64,000 nucleotides of DNA from Bryobacterales bacterium (GCA_026954325.1 JAIXKK010000043.1:62001-126000), one strand, 5' to 3'; shown: positions 44,524-54,463, numbered from the stretch's first letter. Program-made: numbers and translations. The notes: generated by a model from the letters alone, not told the origin.

Positions 44524-46563
44524 GTGGCCAGGAAATTCATCCTCATCGATCAGTCCATCGCGAGCATCGCCGGCCACCATTACGAATACGCCGTCCATGT
44601 GCTCGAAGCCGCCCAGCGCGCGGGCTTCGAGCCCTTTCTCGCCACCCACGTCCGCTTCACCAAATCGAGTCATCACTCTCCCTGGCGCACCTTCCCCATC
44701 TACCGCTACGGTTTCTGGGCCGCCCAGGAGACCGCGCAGTTCGGCCTCCTCAACTGGATCCTCGGCCAACTCGGTTGGATGCGCTTCCGCTGGCGCCTCT
44801 TCTACCACTACTCCCTATTCGGACTCCTCTGGGCCGTCCGCGACCGCTTCAGCGATTTCCTCCTCAACCAGCCCATCGACCGCACTCACCTCGCCTCCCT
44901 GGCCACCCTCATTCCCGCCGCCATCCTCCTCAAACTCGTCCGGTTTCTTTGCCTCCTCCTCCTCCTGCCCGTAATGCTCCTCGTCTTCCTCGGCCGCTCC
45001 GCCACGCGCCTGCTCCGCGCCGGAGGCTTCCCCCAAAGCTACCTCCGCAGCCTCCTCGCCGATGCCGCCGATGCCTGGAACTTCGCCGCCCAGGTCTTCG
45101 CCCGCCGCCTCGGCTTCCTCTCCTGGTGGCAGCAGTACCGCTGCCTGGTCGCCTTCCGCAAAGACACCGCTCGCCTCCTGCGCGATATCCAGCCCGCCGT
45201 GGGCGACATCATTTTCGTCCCCACCCTCTCGAGCATCGAACTCATGGGGCTCGCTGACTATCTCCGCTCCCGCAAACCCGGCCCAAGCTGGCATCTGCTC
45301 TTCCGCCGCGATATCTACCCGGGCAGGGAAGCCGCCTGGCCCGCCGAAGAATGGCGCGTCCAGGGCCTGCGCAACTCCCTGCTCGCCGCCGCCCCCAAAC
45401 TCAAAGGCCACGATGTGCGCTTCTACACCGATACGGACGAACTCACGGCCCAGTACAACCGCCTCGGCGCTTTCTCCTTCCGCACCGTCCCCATCCCTCA
45501 CACCCACACACCCCGCCCCGAACAGCCCCCCTCCACCCCTCTGCGCGTCATCTACGTCGGCGATGCCCGCCGCGAGAAGGGCTATCACCTCATCCCTCAC
45601 CTCGTCGAAGACCTCTGGAAAGACTACATCGCCACCGGACGCGCCGCCTTCCGCCTTCAGTCCAACTTCAATATCCCCCAGGGCGAACCCGAAGCCGTCA
45701 TTGCCCGCGAGCAGCTCGACCAGCTCGCCCGCCGCGCCCCTTCTTCCATCGAACTCCTCAAACAGCCCATGACCAGCGAGCAGTACAAAGCCCTCCTCCT
45801 CTCCGGCGACATCAACCTCCTCCTCTACGACTCCACCAACTACTACTCCCGCTCGAGCGGCATCCTCGTCGAATCCCTCACCGCCGGCATCCCCGTCCTT
45901 GTCCCCGCCGCCACCTGGCTCTCCCGCCAGTTCGCCCATGCCGTCCTCGACTACCGCAAAAACCTGCGCCGCGAAATGAAACTCCTGAGGCGCTGCTGCC
46001 TCCCGGAGATACGCTGGCAACTCCACGGCAGCCCCCGCGAGAGCGCCGTCAGCGCCGGCGTACTCACCGCCTCCTATGAGGCGAAAGCCTATACGCGCCT
46101 GCGCGCCGTCCCCGAAGCGACCCACCTCCTCATCGCCCTCCAGTTTCACCCCACAACCACCGAAGCCATGCTTTACGTCGAGCAGTTGGACGCAAACGGC
46201 AACTCACTCGCCGCGGCCATCCCCCGCCTCCTCGAAGCGGGCGGGGAAGCCGAGGCTATCGAAATCCTCGCTCTCGACCCCCGCGCCGCGAAACTCTGGA
46301 TCGCCCTCGGCAGCGCCTCTCCGGCTTCCTCCATCGCCCTGCGCAACATCGAAATCGACTTCCTCGCCGCGCCCCCGAATACTCCGCTCAGCGCCGCCGG
46401 CCTCGCCTACCACAACCCCGCCGGGATTGCTCCCATGCTCCGCGAACTCATCGATCACCACGAGCACTACTCCCGCACCGCCCGCGCCTTCTCCAAAACC
46501 TGGCACGCCTACCACAACGCCGCCTCTCTCATCGCCGAACTCGACGGCGGGGCAGGGAACTGA
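44524..46563 (+). CDS. Large glycosyltransferase-like protein
   Basis: A 679-residue protein with an N-terminal domain beginning LIDQSIASIAGHHYEYAVHV, typical of GT4-like enzymes that start at a glycine-rich loop. Residues about 140-180 form a hydrophobic, membrane-associated segment (LLKLVRFLCLLLLLPVML). A second nucleotide-binding fold carries VIYVGDARREKGYHLIPHL and NLLLYDSTNYYSRSSGIL followed by the ESLTAGIPVLVP box, as in GT-B family transferases. The C-terminal 170 residues are a beta-rich domain of unknown role. GTG 44524 is chosen; earlier frame is antisense-like. It overlaps the next gene by one base. Confidence 0.8.
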   Translation: MARKFILIDQSIASIAGHHYEYAVHVLEAAQRAGFEPFLATHVRFTKSSHHSPWRTFPIYRYGFWAAQETAQFGLLNWILGQLGWMRFRWRLFYHYSLFGLLWAVRDRFSDFLLNQPIDRTHLASLATLIPAAILLKLVRFLCLLLLLPVMLLVFLGRSATRLLRAGGFPQSYLRSLLADAADAWNFAAQVFARRLGFLSWWQQYRCLVAFRKDTARLLRDIQPAVGDIIFVPTLSSIELMGLADYLRSRKPGPSWHLLFRRDIYPGREAAWPAEEWRVQGLRNSLLAAAPKLKGHDVRFYTDTDELTAQYNRLGAFSFRTVPIPHTHTPRPEQPPSTPLRVIYVGDARREKGYHLIPHLVEDLWKDYIATGRAAFRLQSNFNIPQGEPEAVIAREQLDQLARRAPSSIELLKQPMTSEQYKALLLSGDINLLLYDSTNYYSRSSGILVESLTAGIPVLVPAATWLSRQFAHAVLDYRKNLRREMKLLRRCCLPEIRWQLHGSPRESAVSAGVLTASYEAKAYTRLRAVPEATHLLIALQFHPTTTEAMLYVEQLDANGNSLAAAIPRLLEAGGEAEAIEILALDPRAAKLWIALGSASPASSIALRNIEIDFLAAPPNTPLSAAGLAYHNPAGIAPMLRELIDHHEHYSRTARAFSKTWHAYHNAASLIAELDGGAGN

Positions 46564-47642
46564 TGCGTATCGTCACCCTCTCTGACGTCACCCTCGGCTA
46601 CGGCAGCCCCCAAATTCCGCTGCTCGCCTCCTCGCTCGGCCAGTTCTACACCGCCGAAGGCAAAATCATCGAGCCCGTCCAACCCGAACTCGCCCCGCGC
46701 CACGGCATGTTTCCCTTCGAATTCCACCGCATCGCCACCGCCGATCATCCCCACTCCCCCGTCGGCCGCGCCGAATACGTCTGGCGCGCCTCGAAACTCG
46801 TCAATTCGCTCAACCCCGACGTGCTCGTCATCTCCTGCACTTACTGCCTCCCCATCCTCTACCGCCTCAAACGCCGTCCGCGCAAAGTCATCTACTACTC
46901 CATCGAATCCATCCCCTTCTATGGCGAATTCGACGTCGAGATGAACCGCCGCGCCGCGCCCCTCCTCGATGTCATCCTCTTCCCCGAGGAAAACCGCGCC
47001 GCCCTCGAAACCGGCCGCTGCGGCTTTCCCGGCGTTCCGAAAATCGTCCTCTACAACGTCAACAACCGCCGCAAAGACACGTGCCCCGCTCTGCCGCTCC
47101 CCCGGCGCAACGGCAGAATCCTCTACTCCGGCGCCATCAGCCGCGAGCACACCTTCGCCGATTATTACCTCTCGGAAAAAATCCGCAGCCTCCCCATCGA
47201 CCTGTTCGGCCCCATCAAGGGCAGCCAGTCCGATAAACAGATCTTTGCTTCCGCCATCACCGGATCCCTTCGCTACCGCGGCTACATCACCGCTTCCGAA
47301 CTCGCCGCCCTCCGCCCCGCCTACGCCTACAGCATCGTCGCCTGGAATCCCAACAGCGAAAACCAGTTCTACGCCGCCCCCAACAAATTCTTCGAATCCA
47401 TCGCCGCCGGCGTTCCCCCCATCGCCGCCCCCCACCCCCAATGCAAACTCATCCTCGAGCGCTACGCCTGCGGCCTCCTCATGCCCGATTGGAGCTTCGA
47501 CGCCTTCCTCTCCACCCTTCAGAAAGCCATCGCCCTCTACGGCGCCCAACCCTGGCTCGAAATGGCCGAAAACTGCGCCCGCGCCGTCGACGCCGAACTC
47601 ACCTGGGACGCCCAGTTCGACAAACTCAAAGCTTACTTGTAA
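46563..47642 (+). CDS. Glycosyltransferase (GT-B fold)
   Basis: A 359-residue glycosyltransferase. The N-terminus ([17 protein letters not shown]) and the C-terminal box [20 protein letters not shown], which contacts the nucleotide, fit the GT-B fold. [20 protein letters not shown] marks the start of the second domain. It follows the larger transferase with an ATG overlapping its stop (TGATG). It is followed immediately by an AbiE remnant, so this operon seems to be cut short. Confidence 0.83.
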   Translation: MRIVTLSDVTLGYGSPQIPLLASSLGQFYTAEGKIIEPVQPELAPRHGMFPFEFHRIATADHPHSPVGRAEYVWRASKLVNSLNPDVLVISCTYCLPILYRLKRRPRKVIYYSIESIPFYGEFDVEMNRRAAPLLDVILFPEENRAALETGRCGFPGVPKIVLYNVNNRRKDTCPALPLPRRNGRILYSGAISREHTFADYYLSEKIRSLPIDLFGPIKGSQSDKQIFASAITGSLRYRGYITASELAALRPAYAYSIVAWNPNSENQFYAAPNKFFESIAAGVPPIAAPHPQCKLILERYACGLLMPDWSFDAFLSTLQKAIALYGAQPWLEMAENCARAVDAELTWDAQFDKLKAYL

Positions 47643-48619
47643 ACACCCATGGATTTAGCAGAGATCCGGCGCGTGACGATTACCGCTCTCTTCTCTGATG
47701 ACATGCTCCTCGAATGCCTCGTTCTCAAAGGTGGTAATGCGCTGAATCTCGTATACGGACTCACAACCCGCACGTCCCTGGATCTCGATTTCTCCATGAG
47801 CGCGGACTTCGACGACCTGGACTTCAACCGCTCATATTGCTTCGAGGAATAACCAGCGCGCTGCATGTAAAAGCCGATTGTCTGATGGTAAGGGTAGATG
47901 TAATCGAGCTTCTTCAAAGTAGCAAGCAGCGTCGCTACCGAGACCCGGTCGCGAGCCCCCCGGTATGCCTCAAGAACCTGATACACCCCACCTGCGTATG
48001 CCGGCCGCACCGCGATGTCGATCAAAGTGCGCTCCACCTTCGTCACTGCAATCTCCTCGCCGTCCACCGCCAGGGAGCCGACTTCGAGACGCCCGGTGTG
48101 CTTGCCGCTAAGAATCAGGAACTCTCCGTCTTCATAGCGGTAAAGAAGCGTCGATTGCCGCTGTCTCCCAGCGAAGGCCCTGTCCAGCGACTCCTGCGAG
48201 AGTGTCGCCGCATCCGGACGCGGCTTCGGACTCTGCTCCTGATTCACGTAGATGAGCCGGGGAATCTGGTCGTTCAACCCATGCAGGAAGACCGCCGTTC
48301 CATGGGAGACGTAAGACCCCTTATGCATCGACAGTGCTACGCGGAACGGAGACACCTTTCCCCAAAGATAGCGAGTATACCTGCGCGCCCGCGGATGCCC
48401 GCCATCCGGTGTGATCTCTACTGCCCGTAACTTCCCTCTGGTGGAGAGCAGATGAATGAACAGGTTTGGTGTGGTGCTTGCTAATTGCCAACCGTTCCTT
48501 CGCTCGGAGAGAATACGCACAAGGTCCTGGCGAAGGTAGACTCTGTTGGGTGATTGTTCGAAAAAACGTATGACGGCGGGTGCGGCTAAGAAAATCTTCG
48601 GAGAACGGCCGGGAGGCAT
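47633..48619 (-). CDS. AbiEi-type antitoxin / regulator with aberrant 3' end
   Basis: The first 265 residues match the AbiEi antitoxin pattern: an N-terminal wing-like region ([18 protein letters not shown], then RGKLRAVEI), the segment [33 protein letters not shown] and [17 protein letters not shown]. The final 60 or so codons (after YERLKS) are antisense to the AbiEii fragment and have no family likeness, so the native end was lost. It would be a DNA-binding self-repressor of its own promoter. Two palindromes upstream (48646-48659 and 48727-48750) fit its operators. No clear ribosome-binding site lies before ATG 48619. Confidence 0.8.
   Translation of the reverse strand: MPPGRSPKIFLAAPAVIRFFEQSPNRVYLRQDLVRILSERRNGWQLASTTPNLFIHLLSTRGKLRAVEITPDGGHPRARRYTRYLWGKVSPFRVALSMHKGSYVSHGTAVFLHGLNDQIPRLIYVNQEQSPKPRPDAATLSQESLDRAFAGRQRQSTLLYRYEDGEFLILSGKHTGRLEVGSLAVDGEEIAVTKVERTLIDIAVRPAYAGGVYQVLEAYRGARDRVSVATLLATLKKLDYIYPYHQTIGFYMQRAGYSSKQYERLKSRSSKSALMEKSRSRDVRVVSPYTRFSALPPLRTRHSRSMSSEKRAVIVTRRISAKSMGVYK
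47649..47852 (+). pseudogene. AbiEii-type toxin, truncated N-terminal fragment
   Basis: The 67-residue frame begins [19 protein letters not shown] and contains [17 protein letters not shown] and [13 protein letters not shown], the nucleotidyltransferase core of AbiEii. A normal AbiEii is about 250-300 residues; here it ends within 10 residues of the break. The C-terminal two thirds are missing. It lies antisense to the tail of the antitoxin gene, so a rearrangement has joined them. Confidence 0.85.
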
Positions 48620-48645
48620 GGCTAGAACAATATTGCCAAATTAGA

Positions 48646-48659
48646 TGGTATATATACCA
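48646..48659. promoter_or_regulatory. Palindromic operator copy 1 (TGGTATATATACCA)
   Basis: A perfect 14-base palindrome 27 bases upstream of the AbiEi-like gene. The same 14 bases occur in the larger palindrome at 48727-48750, 86 bases away. AbiEi proteins bind inverted repeats in their own promoter, so this is the likely operator. Confidence 0.75.
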
Positions 48660-48726
48660 CTGATCCTCTGCTGATCATGTCTAACTGATTGGCCCCCTTC
48701 ACTAAGTTGTCGTTGCTACTTACAGA

Positions 48727-48750
48727 GTGTATGGTATATATACCATACAC
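48727..48750. promoter_or_regulatory. 24-base perfect palindrome, operator copy 2
   Basis: The half-site GTGTATGGTATA is followed by its exact reverse complement. Its centre repeats the 14-base palindrome at 48646. It lies 108 bases upstream of the AbiEi-like start and may be a second binding site. Confidence 0.75.
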
Positions 48751-48753
48751 TTA

Positions 48754-48822
48754 AGCTTCTACCCGGAACTCGGCATCGTTCTCTCCAGCCTCTTCCTCTA
48801 CGCCGGAAGCCGCCGCAAGTAA
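48754..48822 (+). pseudogene. Possible C-terminal remnant of a membrane protein
   Basis: The frame reads SFYPELGIVLSSLFLYAG and ends SRRK then TAA. It looks like one last membrane helix with a basic tail. No start is present; the sequence before it is the AbiE operator region. It could be what remains of a gene displaced by the AbiE locus. Chance is not excluded. Confidence 0.35.
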
Positions 48823-48897
48823 TCCGCAATTCACCCCCCTCTCCACTCTCTATCCGTATCCCGCCTCTGACGCGAGATAATAGTCTTTTCGCCCTCA

Positions 48898-49851
48898 ATG
48901 CAATTCCAGAAAATCGTCGTCACCGGAGCCGGCGGATTCCTCGGCCGCCATCTCGTCCCCATCCTTCAATCCCGCTACGGGCCGGATCGTGTCACCCCCC
49001 TCACCAGCCGGGACTACGACCTCATGGACCCTGCCCACGTCCGCCGCCTCTTCGACGACCATAAACCCGACGCCCTCATCCACCTCGCCGCCTACGTCGG
49101 CGGCATCGGAGCCAACCGCGAATACCCGGCCACGTTCTTCTACCGCAACATCCTCCTCACCGCCCTCATGTTTGAAGCCGCCGCCGAGCGCCGCCTCGCC
49201 AAGCTCCTCTACCCCATGGGAGGCTGCAGCTACCCCGCCAAAGCCGCCTCCCCCATCGGCGAAGCCCAGATGTGGGAAGGCTACCCGCAAAAGGAAAGCG
49301 CCGCCTACTCCACGGCCAAGAAAATGGGCCTGGTCGCCTCGGAAGCCTACCGCCGGCAGCGCGGCCTCTCGAGCGTCGTCCTCATCCCCGGCAACATGTA
49401 CGGCGAATACGACAACTTCCGCGAAAAGGAATCGCATGTCGTCCCCGCCCTCGTCCGCCGCTACTACGAGGCGAAGCTCGCCGGAGCCCCCTCCGTCACC
49501 GCCTGGGGCGCCGGCCGCGCCACCCGCGATTTTGTCTATGCCGGCGACGTCGCCGCCCTGTTCCCCTTCTTCCTCGAAGAATACGACTCGAGCGAGCCCG
49601 TCAACCTCAGCTCCGGAGCCTCCACCTCCATTCGCGAACTCACCGAAATCATTCGCGAACTCACCGGCTTCCCCGGCGAAATCGCATGGGACCCCGCCAA
49701 GCCCGACGGCCAACTGGAAAAAATCTTCGATGTCACGCGCATGAAACAGCTCGGCCTGAGCTGCCCCACCTCCCTGCGCGATGGCCTCCAGCGCACCATC
49801 CGCTGGTTCGAAGCCAATTACGCCACCCGCGGCGGCGGCCTCCGGCTTTAA
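48898..49851 (+). CDS. GDP-L-fucose synthase-like NAD(P)-dependent reductase/epimerase
   Basis: A 317-residue short-chain dehydrogenase closest to GDP-L-fucose synthase (Fcl/WcaG). Shared features are VTGAGGFLGRHLV, the AAYVGGIGANREYPATF segment with the conserved Asn, MGGCSYP, and the catalytic YSTAKKMG. It would convert a GDP-4-keto-6-deoxy sugar, or the heptose equivalent, to the epimerised and reduced form. ATG 48898 lies after a region of AbiE debris with no recognisable ribosome-binding site. It converges with the TIGR03437 gene and the two stops overlap. Confidence 0.87.
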   Translation: MQFQKIVVTGAGGFLGRHLVPILQSRYGPDRVTPLTSRDYDLMDPAHVRRLFDDHKPDALIHLAAYVGGIGANREYPATFFYRNILLTALMFEAAAERRLAKLLYPMGGCSYPAKAASPIGEAQMWEGYPQKESAAYSTAKKMGLVASEAYRRQRGLSSVVLIPGNMYGEYDNFREKESHVVPALVRRYYEAKLAGAPSVTAWGAGRATRDFVYAGDVAALFPFFLEEYDSSEPVNLSSGASTSIRELTEIIRELTGFPGEIAWDPAKPDGQLEKIFDVTRMKQLGLSCPTSLRDGLQRTIRWFEANYATRGGGLRL

Positions 49852-50786
49852 TTCCCGCTATCCACGCAGATCCCCGCCCCATCGAACGAACTCTGCCGCC
49901 CGATGCTCACCGTCAGGTTCGACCGGATCGTCGATGCCGTGCAGCCACGCACGCTCCCACTCGCCGCCGGAGCCGTAAACGTCACCTGGTACAACCCCAC
50001 CTGCCCGGCCACCAGCCCCGCGAAAATCGGAGCCGCCCCGCCCGCCGCCGGCTCGCTCGCCGGCCGGTTCACTCCATACTCGAAGCCCAGCTTCACATCC
50101 GGCAGCGCCACTGCCGCCGCCGCGGCATCCCCCGTCTTCACGTTCCCCTCCGGCCGCCCCAGCCCCACCGCATACATCGTCAAAGCCTCGCCGGACTTCG
50201 CCGGATTCCCCGCCGTCACCAGCCGCCCGTCCGCATGCGTCACCACCGGCTTGCACGGCCCCGTCAAATCCTCCGGCCGCTGCACCCCCGGCGGCATGGT
50301 CGCATCGCAGCTATTCACAATGTGGATACTGTCCGTCACCGCCTCCAGCGGAAACGCCTCCCCATCCACTCCCTGATACGCCACCGTGAGCACCGCGAAA
50401 TTCTCCGGCCGCCGCGCGCTGTCCACATTCGGAGCCAGTTCCCAGGGAACCTGCAGCGTGATCGCCACCAGTTCGCTGCACGCCGAAGGCGCCAGCCCGT
50501 AACAGTTTTCCACAGGGTAAACCGCAAACAACGGAACCGCCGCCGAACCCGTCTGGAACGTCTGCCGCATCGTCACCGTATAGCCGTTGAGCGTCACGGG
50601 CAAGGGAAGATCCTTAGCCGCCTCAGCCTCCGCCGGCTGCGTACCATTCGCATGAACAAATAGGGTAATGACCTGCCCTGGAGAGACTCTCACCGGTTGC
50701 GGAGCCGAGTATCCCGCGCTTACCACCAGCCCCGGCCCTTGTGCCGGCAGCGCCGGTAGCACGCCAATCCACACCAGCCAGTGCAT
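49848..50786 (-). CDS. Secreted protein with TIGR03437-like (Solibacter) C-terminal domain
   Basis: A 312-residue exported protein. The signal peptide is short (WLVWIGVLPALPAQG). The remainder is beta-rich with QVITLFVHANGT and, near the end, YAVGLGRPEG, GLVAGQVGLYQVTFTAPA and SNLTVSIG, which match the Solibacter uncharacterised C-terminal domain. Such domains may serve as a secretion or surface module. Five Cys could form disulfides. ATG 50786 is chosen as the residue before a signal-like core; the frame runs 13 codons further. Confidence 0.82.
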   Translation of the reverse strand: MHWLVWIGVLPALPAQGPGLVVSAGYSAPQPVRVSPGQVITLFVHANGTQPAEAEAAKDLPLPVTLNGYTVTMRQTFQTGSAAVPLFAVYPVENCYGLAPSACSELVAITLQVPWELAPNVDSARRPENFAVLTVAYQGVDGEAFPLEAVTDSIHIVNSCDATMPPGVQRPEDLTGPCKPVVTHADGRLVTAGNPAKSGEALTMYAVGLGRPEGNVKTGDAAAAAVALPDVKLGFEYGVNRPASEPAAGGAAPIFAGLVAGQVGLYQVTFTAPAASGSVRGCTASTIRSNLTVSIGRQSSFDGAGICVDSGN

Positions 50787-51132
50787 GGCAAGACACCGTC
50801 CCCGCATACTCGAAATTTCAGGCAATGGCGCCTCCTCCAGGGAACTAAATCCGAGACGCGGACCGTTCCCTCATCATATCAGGATACCCATCCGCTCATG
50901 TATTTCCCCTGCCGCTCCTGTTTGCACTCTCTCTTCTCCTTATCTTCACGGCAATCGTCTGGTTTAACCCCGCGAAAACAGCTTCCTCACAACCACAAAC
51001 TGCGTTACACTGTTTCCTGTCCGGGTTCCTTTTTTCCAGCCGATGTGATTCCTGGAGGACCGCGAAAAATCGGTCCCAGCGGGAGTGTAGGTAATCCGCT
51101 ACTCCCCCTATCCGCTTGGTAAAACATAAGTA

Positions 51133-51162
51133 TTGACATTTGATTTTGAAATGGGATATAAC
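51133..51162 (+). promoter_or_regulatory. Sigma-70-type promoter of the SLH protein gene
   Basis: A perfect TTGACA (51133-51138) and a TATAAC -10 (51157-51162) are 18 bases apart, 86 bases before the ATG at 51248. This is the clearest housekeeping-type promoter in the window. The remaining intergenic bases from 50787 carry no gene that I can support. Confidence 0.8.
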
Positions 51163-51247
51163 AAGGCGTTACGATCGGGGACCATTGTGTGCCCTGATGG
51201 CAGTGTAGTTTTGTATAGTCCAGTCCAGTAGTTTTTGGAGGAGGAAA

Positions 51248-54200
51248 ATGAAAGGACGTCTTTGGTGGTCAAGTGTGTTGCCCCTGGCGGCCACGCTGTG
51301 CCTGACGTTCGCTACCCCAACGGTAGTGAGGGCGCAGTCCGGACCCAAGTTAGTGGGAACGGGACCGGAAGGGCCGTTTGAATATTCGCCGCGATCGGCT
51401 GCGCGCCGTCCTGGCCTCATCAATCCGCTGTGCGGAACAGTGGGTGGGCCGGCGGTTGCCAGTTCGGATTGCGATTCGCAGTCGGGCCGTGAATGGGAAG
51501 GAATCGCTTCAACCGATTACTTCACCGTCGAGCCGACTGTGTATTCGCCCCCGAACCCCGATGTCGCGGTGGGACCTGATGACATTTTGACGGTGGTGAA
51601 CCGTACCATCGCGCGCTACCCGAATCCGAACGCCCCGGCTTACAACAACGGCGGCGGAACGGCTTCGGTGAACTATGACGTAGCGGGCGCGTATCTGTTC
51701 TCACCCTCGTCGCGGCAGTTTTTGGATGTGTGGCTGGGTGAAGCGGCTCTGAACGAGCTCTGCCCCACCACGCCTCGCTCCAATGCTAGCTGCGAAATCG
51801 GCAACGCCAGTGTGCGCTACGACCAGATGCAGGGCCGCTTCGTGGTTCTGTTCACGGTGGTGGACACCGGCTTGGTGAGCTGCAGCGGATGCTCGGGCGT
51901 CCCGACGCAGACGACCTCGCCCCTGCGCCGCAAGGCGAGTTGGGTGCTGATCGCCTCGAAGTGGGCGACCGGTTGCCAGGGCGCGGTAACCTCGACGGGC
52001 GGCTTTATCGGCACGGGTTGCACGCCGAACACGACGCCCGCGGTGAACGGGTTGATCGGGAACACGACGTTCTTCACGACGCCGCAGCCTCCCGGCGCGA
52101 GCCAGGCGAACCCGAACAGCGGCGGCATCAACGGGAACTGGGTATCTTACTACGGAATCCCGGACAACAGCTGCGAACCGGGCTGCCCGTATGGCAACAT
52201 CAACTCGATTTCCGATGTGCGCAATGGCGGATCGTTCCAGGGCGCGCGGGTAATCGATTGCAACAACACCGCCGTGGGCGACACCACGCGCGTGTGCTAC
52301 TTCCCCTCGAGCGCCCGCCTGGGCTTGGACAATGACAACATTGTCGTCAGCTCGAGCGTGTACAACGACAACATTCCGCTGGCCAATCGTGGCTACACGT
52401 CTGGACAGAACGGGCTGCTGCCGGCATGGGAAGGGACCCGGACCCGTGTGTACAAGAAGGCGGCGATCTACACCGGCACGACCAGCACGCCGGGTTGCGC
52501 CGCTCCGCTGTGCCCGGGAGCGTCGCAGTTGAATCCGCAGATCCAGGGCGATTTCTATGACCTGTTCGACACGGGTTCTCCGTACACGTTTGACAGGGTG
52601 GTGACGCGCGATGTGGGCGGCGTGACGCAGAGCATGCTGGGCTTGAACTACGAGCCGGAGCATGTGCGCGGACGTTCGCTGGCAAGCTACAGCGGCAACG
52701 GGAACCTCGATGGCGGGTACTCGGCGCTGTGGGGCGCGGTGGATCAGGGGTATACGGCGACAAACGCGGCCAACCCGCCGCAGACGCTGCTCTATCACCG
52801 CTCCATCATCTACACGCGGACGGTGGCGGGAACCATCGGAGCCAATGTGGGCTCGGTGCCGGCGACTGTCAACACGCCGGCCATCGTGGGCGGCATTCCG
52901 CGCCTCGGCACGCTGCAATCGCACACCGTGCCGCAGTTCACCAACCCGGACGATGTGACGCAGAGGGACAAGCTGGTGCAGCCGTCCCCGAACAACCAGT
53001 TGCCGACGCCGTACCTGTACGTGGGAGATGACCGCCCGCATCGCGTGATCGCGCGCGAAGGCGAGCGCTACATTGCCCGCGTGGGCAGCGTGCAGGGTTT
53101 CCGCTTCGACAGCACTAACAACTACTCGACGGTCATCTACGACATCGTGCAGAAGCTTTCCTCGACGGCGACGGCGACGGAAGTGTACAACACGACGTGG
53201 GGCAATGGCCGCTACTACGCTCCGATGTTCGACACCCCGGCGAACGTGGTGCAGTACGGATCGGTTTCCCCGATCAATGTGCAGCCGTTCCTCGAGAAGT
53301 TGTTCGTCGGGACCACCTTCCCGCCGCTGGCGCCGAGTGATCCGCGTACGTTCAACTACGGCGGCATCGCGGGGCAGGCGTTGCTGGCCTGCAAGGGTCA
53401 GGAGCCGAGCGTGAGCACGTCGGTCAGCGCCTATCCGGGACTGTTCGACATCCGCTGCGGCGAGGATGCGTATGATACGGCGCAGGCCTATCGTCACCCG
53501 GTGACGGGGGCGTTCACGCCCACCGACTTCCAGGTGGATGCGCAACCCTCGGGCTTCCCGAACCAGATCGTGCCGATGGGCATTCGCGGCGGCGCGGCGA
53601 CGGATCCCAACAACATGGGACTGTGGCTGTACGGCTCGTATGCCAAGGGCCGGCTGGCCTCGATTCCGGGCTACGGGCAGTGGGGGACCTACGTGGCGCA
53701 CTATCCGCTGACGTTCCCGCTGCGTGATCCCTACAACAACTCGATTGCCTCCTACACGGACGTGCAACCGGGCAATCCGTTCTTCACCTACATCCAGATT
53801 GCGAAGCAGACGGAGATCCAGCCGGGCAGCCGGACGGATGCGACGTTCAATCCGACGGGTACGGTGAGCCGGGCGGAAATGGCGCGGTGGACGATTCGTG
53901 CGCAGATGGACGAGAACGGCGTGACGGCGTACCTGAACTCGACGGGCGGCATCTTCTGCAGCTTTGCGGATGTGGCGTGCCCGGGCGTGAGCGGGGCGGC
54001 GACGAACTCGACGGGCATTTCGGGAGACTGGCGGTATATCGAAACGATGTATCGCCGTGGCTACACGAAGGGCTGCGAAGCGACGAACGATGGCCAGCGG
54101 CGGTTCTGCCCGACGCGGACATTGACGCGCGGAGAGATGGCGGTATTCATCATCCGTGCGAAGATGAACGCGGTGTTTCCGACGGTGACGAGCGGAGCGT

Positions 54201-54463
54201 TCACGACGACTTCGTGCCAGCCGGCGGGGACGCAGGTGACGAACGTGGGCGACCAGTATGGGTTGTTCGCGGGCTGCTCGCCGTACTTCTCGGACGTGCC
54301 GAACACGCACATCTTCTACTCGTTCATCCAGAAGATGCGGGAACTGCGGATCTCGAACGGGACGACGTACTCGACGCCGGCGGCGCTGGGGACGTTCTCA
54401 CCGGACGGGACGCTGACGCGGCAGGAACTGATGACGTTCCTGGTGCGTGCGTTCTTCCCGTAA
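51248..54463 (+). CDS. Large exported protein with S-layer homology (SLH) domains
   Basis: A 1071-residue exported protein with a signal peptide (WSSVLPLAATLCLTFATP). Residues about 60-850 form a large beta-rich extracellular part with many Cys and short Asn/Gly segments; I see no known catalytic motif. The C-terminal 220 residues carry three SLH motifs: YTDVQPGNPFFTYIQ with TVSRAEMARW, then RGYTKGC with TLTRGEMAVF, then FSDVPNTHIFYSF with TLTRQELMTF. SLH domains usually bind cell-wall polysaccharide. A perfect promoter and GGAGGAGG precede it, and a terminator follows. Its codon choice looks plainer than in its neighbours. Confidence 0.85.
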   Translation: MKGRLWWSSVLPLAATLCLTFATPTVVRAQSGPKLVGTGPEGPFEYSPRSAARRPGLINPLCGTVGGPAVASSDCDSQSGREWEGIASTDYFTVEPTVYSPPNPDVAVGPDDILTVVNRTIARYPNPNAPAYNNGGGTASVNYDVAGAYLFSPSSRQFLDVWLGEAALNELCPTTPRSNASCEIGNASVRYDQMQGRFVVLFTVVDTGLVSCSGCSGVPTQTTSPLRRKASWVLIASKWATGCQGAVTSTGGFIGTGCTPNTTPAVNGLIGNTTFFTTPQPPGASQANPNSGGINGNWVSYYGIPDNSCEPGCPYGNINSISDVRNGGSFQGARVIDCNNTAVGDTTRVCYFPSSARLGLDNDNIVVSSSVYNDNIPLANRGYTSGQNGLLPAWEGTRTRVYKKAAIYTGTTSTPGCAAPLCPGASQLNPQIQGDFYDLFDTGSPYTFDRVVTRDVGGVTQSMLGLNYEPEHVRGRSLASYSGNGNLDGGYSALWGAVDQGYTATNAANPPQTLLYHRSIIYTRTVAGTIGANVGSVPATVNTPAIVGGIPRLGTLQSHTVPQFTNPDDVTQRDKLVQPSPNNQLPTPYLYVGDDRPHRVIAREGERYIARVGSVQGFRFDSTNNYSTVIYDIVQKLSSTATATEVYNTTWGNGRYYAPMFDTPANVVQYGSVSPINVQPFLEKLFVGTTFPPLAPSDPRTFNYGGIAGQALLACKGQEPSVSTSVSAYPGLFDIRCGEDAYDTAQAYRHPVTGAFTPTDFQVDAQPSGFPNQIVPMGIRGGAATDPNNMGLWLYGSYAKGRLASIPGYGQWGTYVAHYPLTFPLRDPYNNSIASYTDVQPGNPFFTYIQIAKQTEIQPGSRTDATFNPTGTVSRAEMARWTIRAQMDENGVTAYLNSTGGIFCSFADVACPGVSGAATNSTGISGDWRYIETMYRRGYTKGCEATNDGQRRFCPTRTLTRGEMAVFIIRAKMNAVFPTVTSGAFTTTSCQPAGTQVTNVGDQYGLFAGCSPYFSDVPNTHIFYSFIQKMRELRISNGTTYSTPAALGTFSPDGTLTRQELMTFLVRAFFP

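Noticed and set aside
51701..54310. 869-codon open frame opposite the SLH gene
   Set aside because: Arg/His-rich, no signal or domains; antisense shadow of a GC-rich gene.
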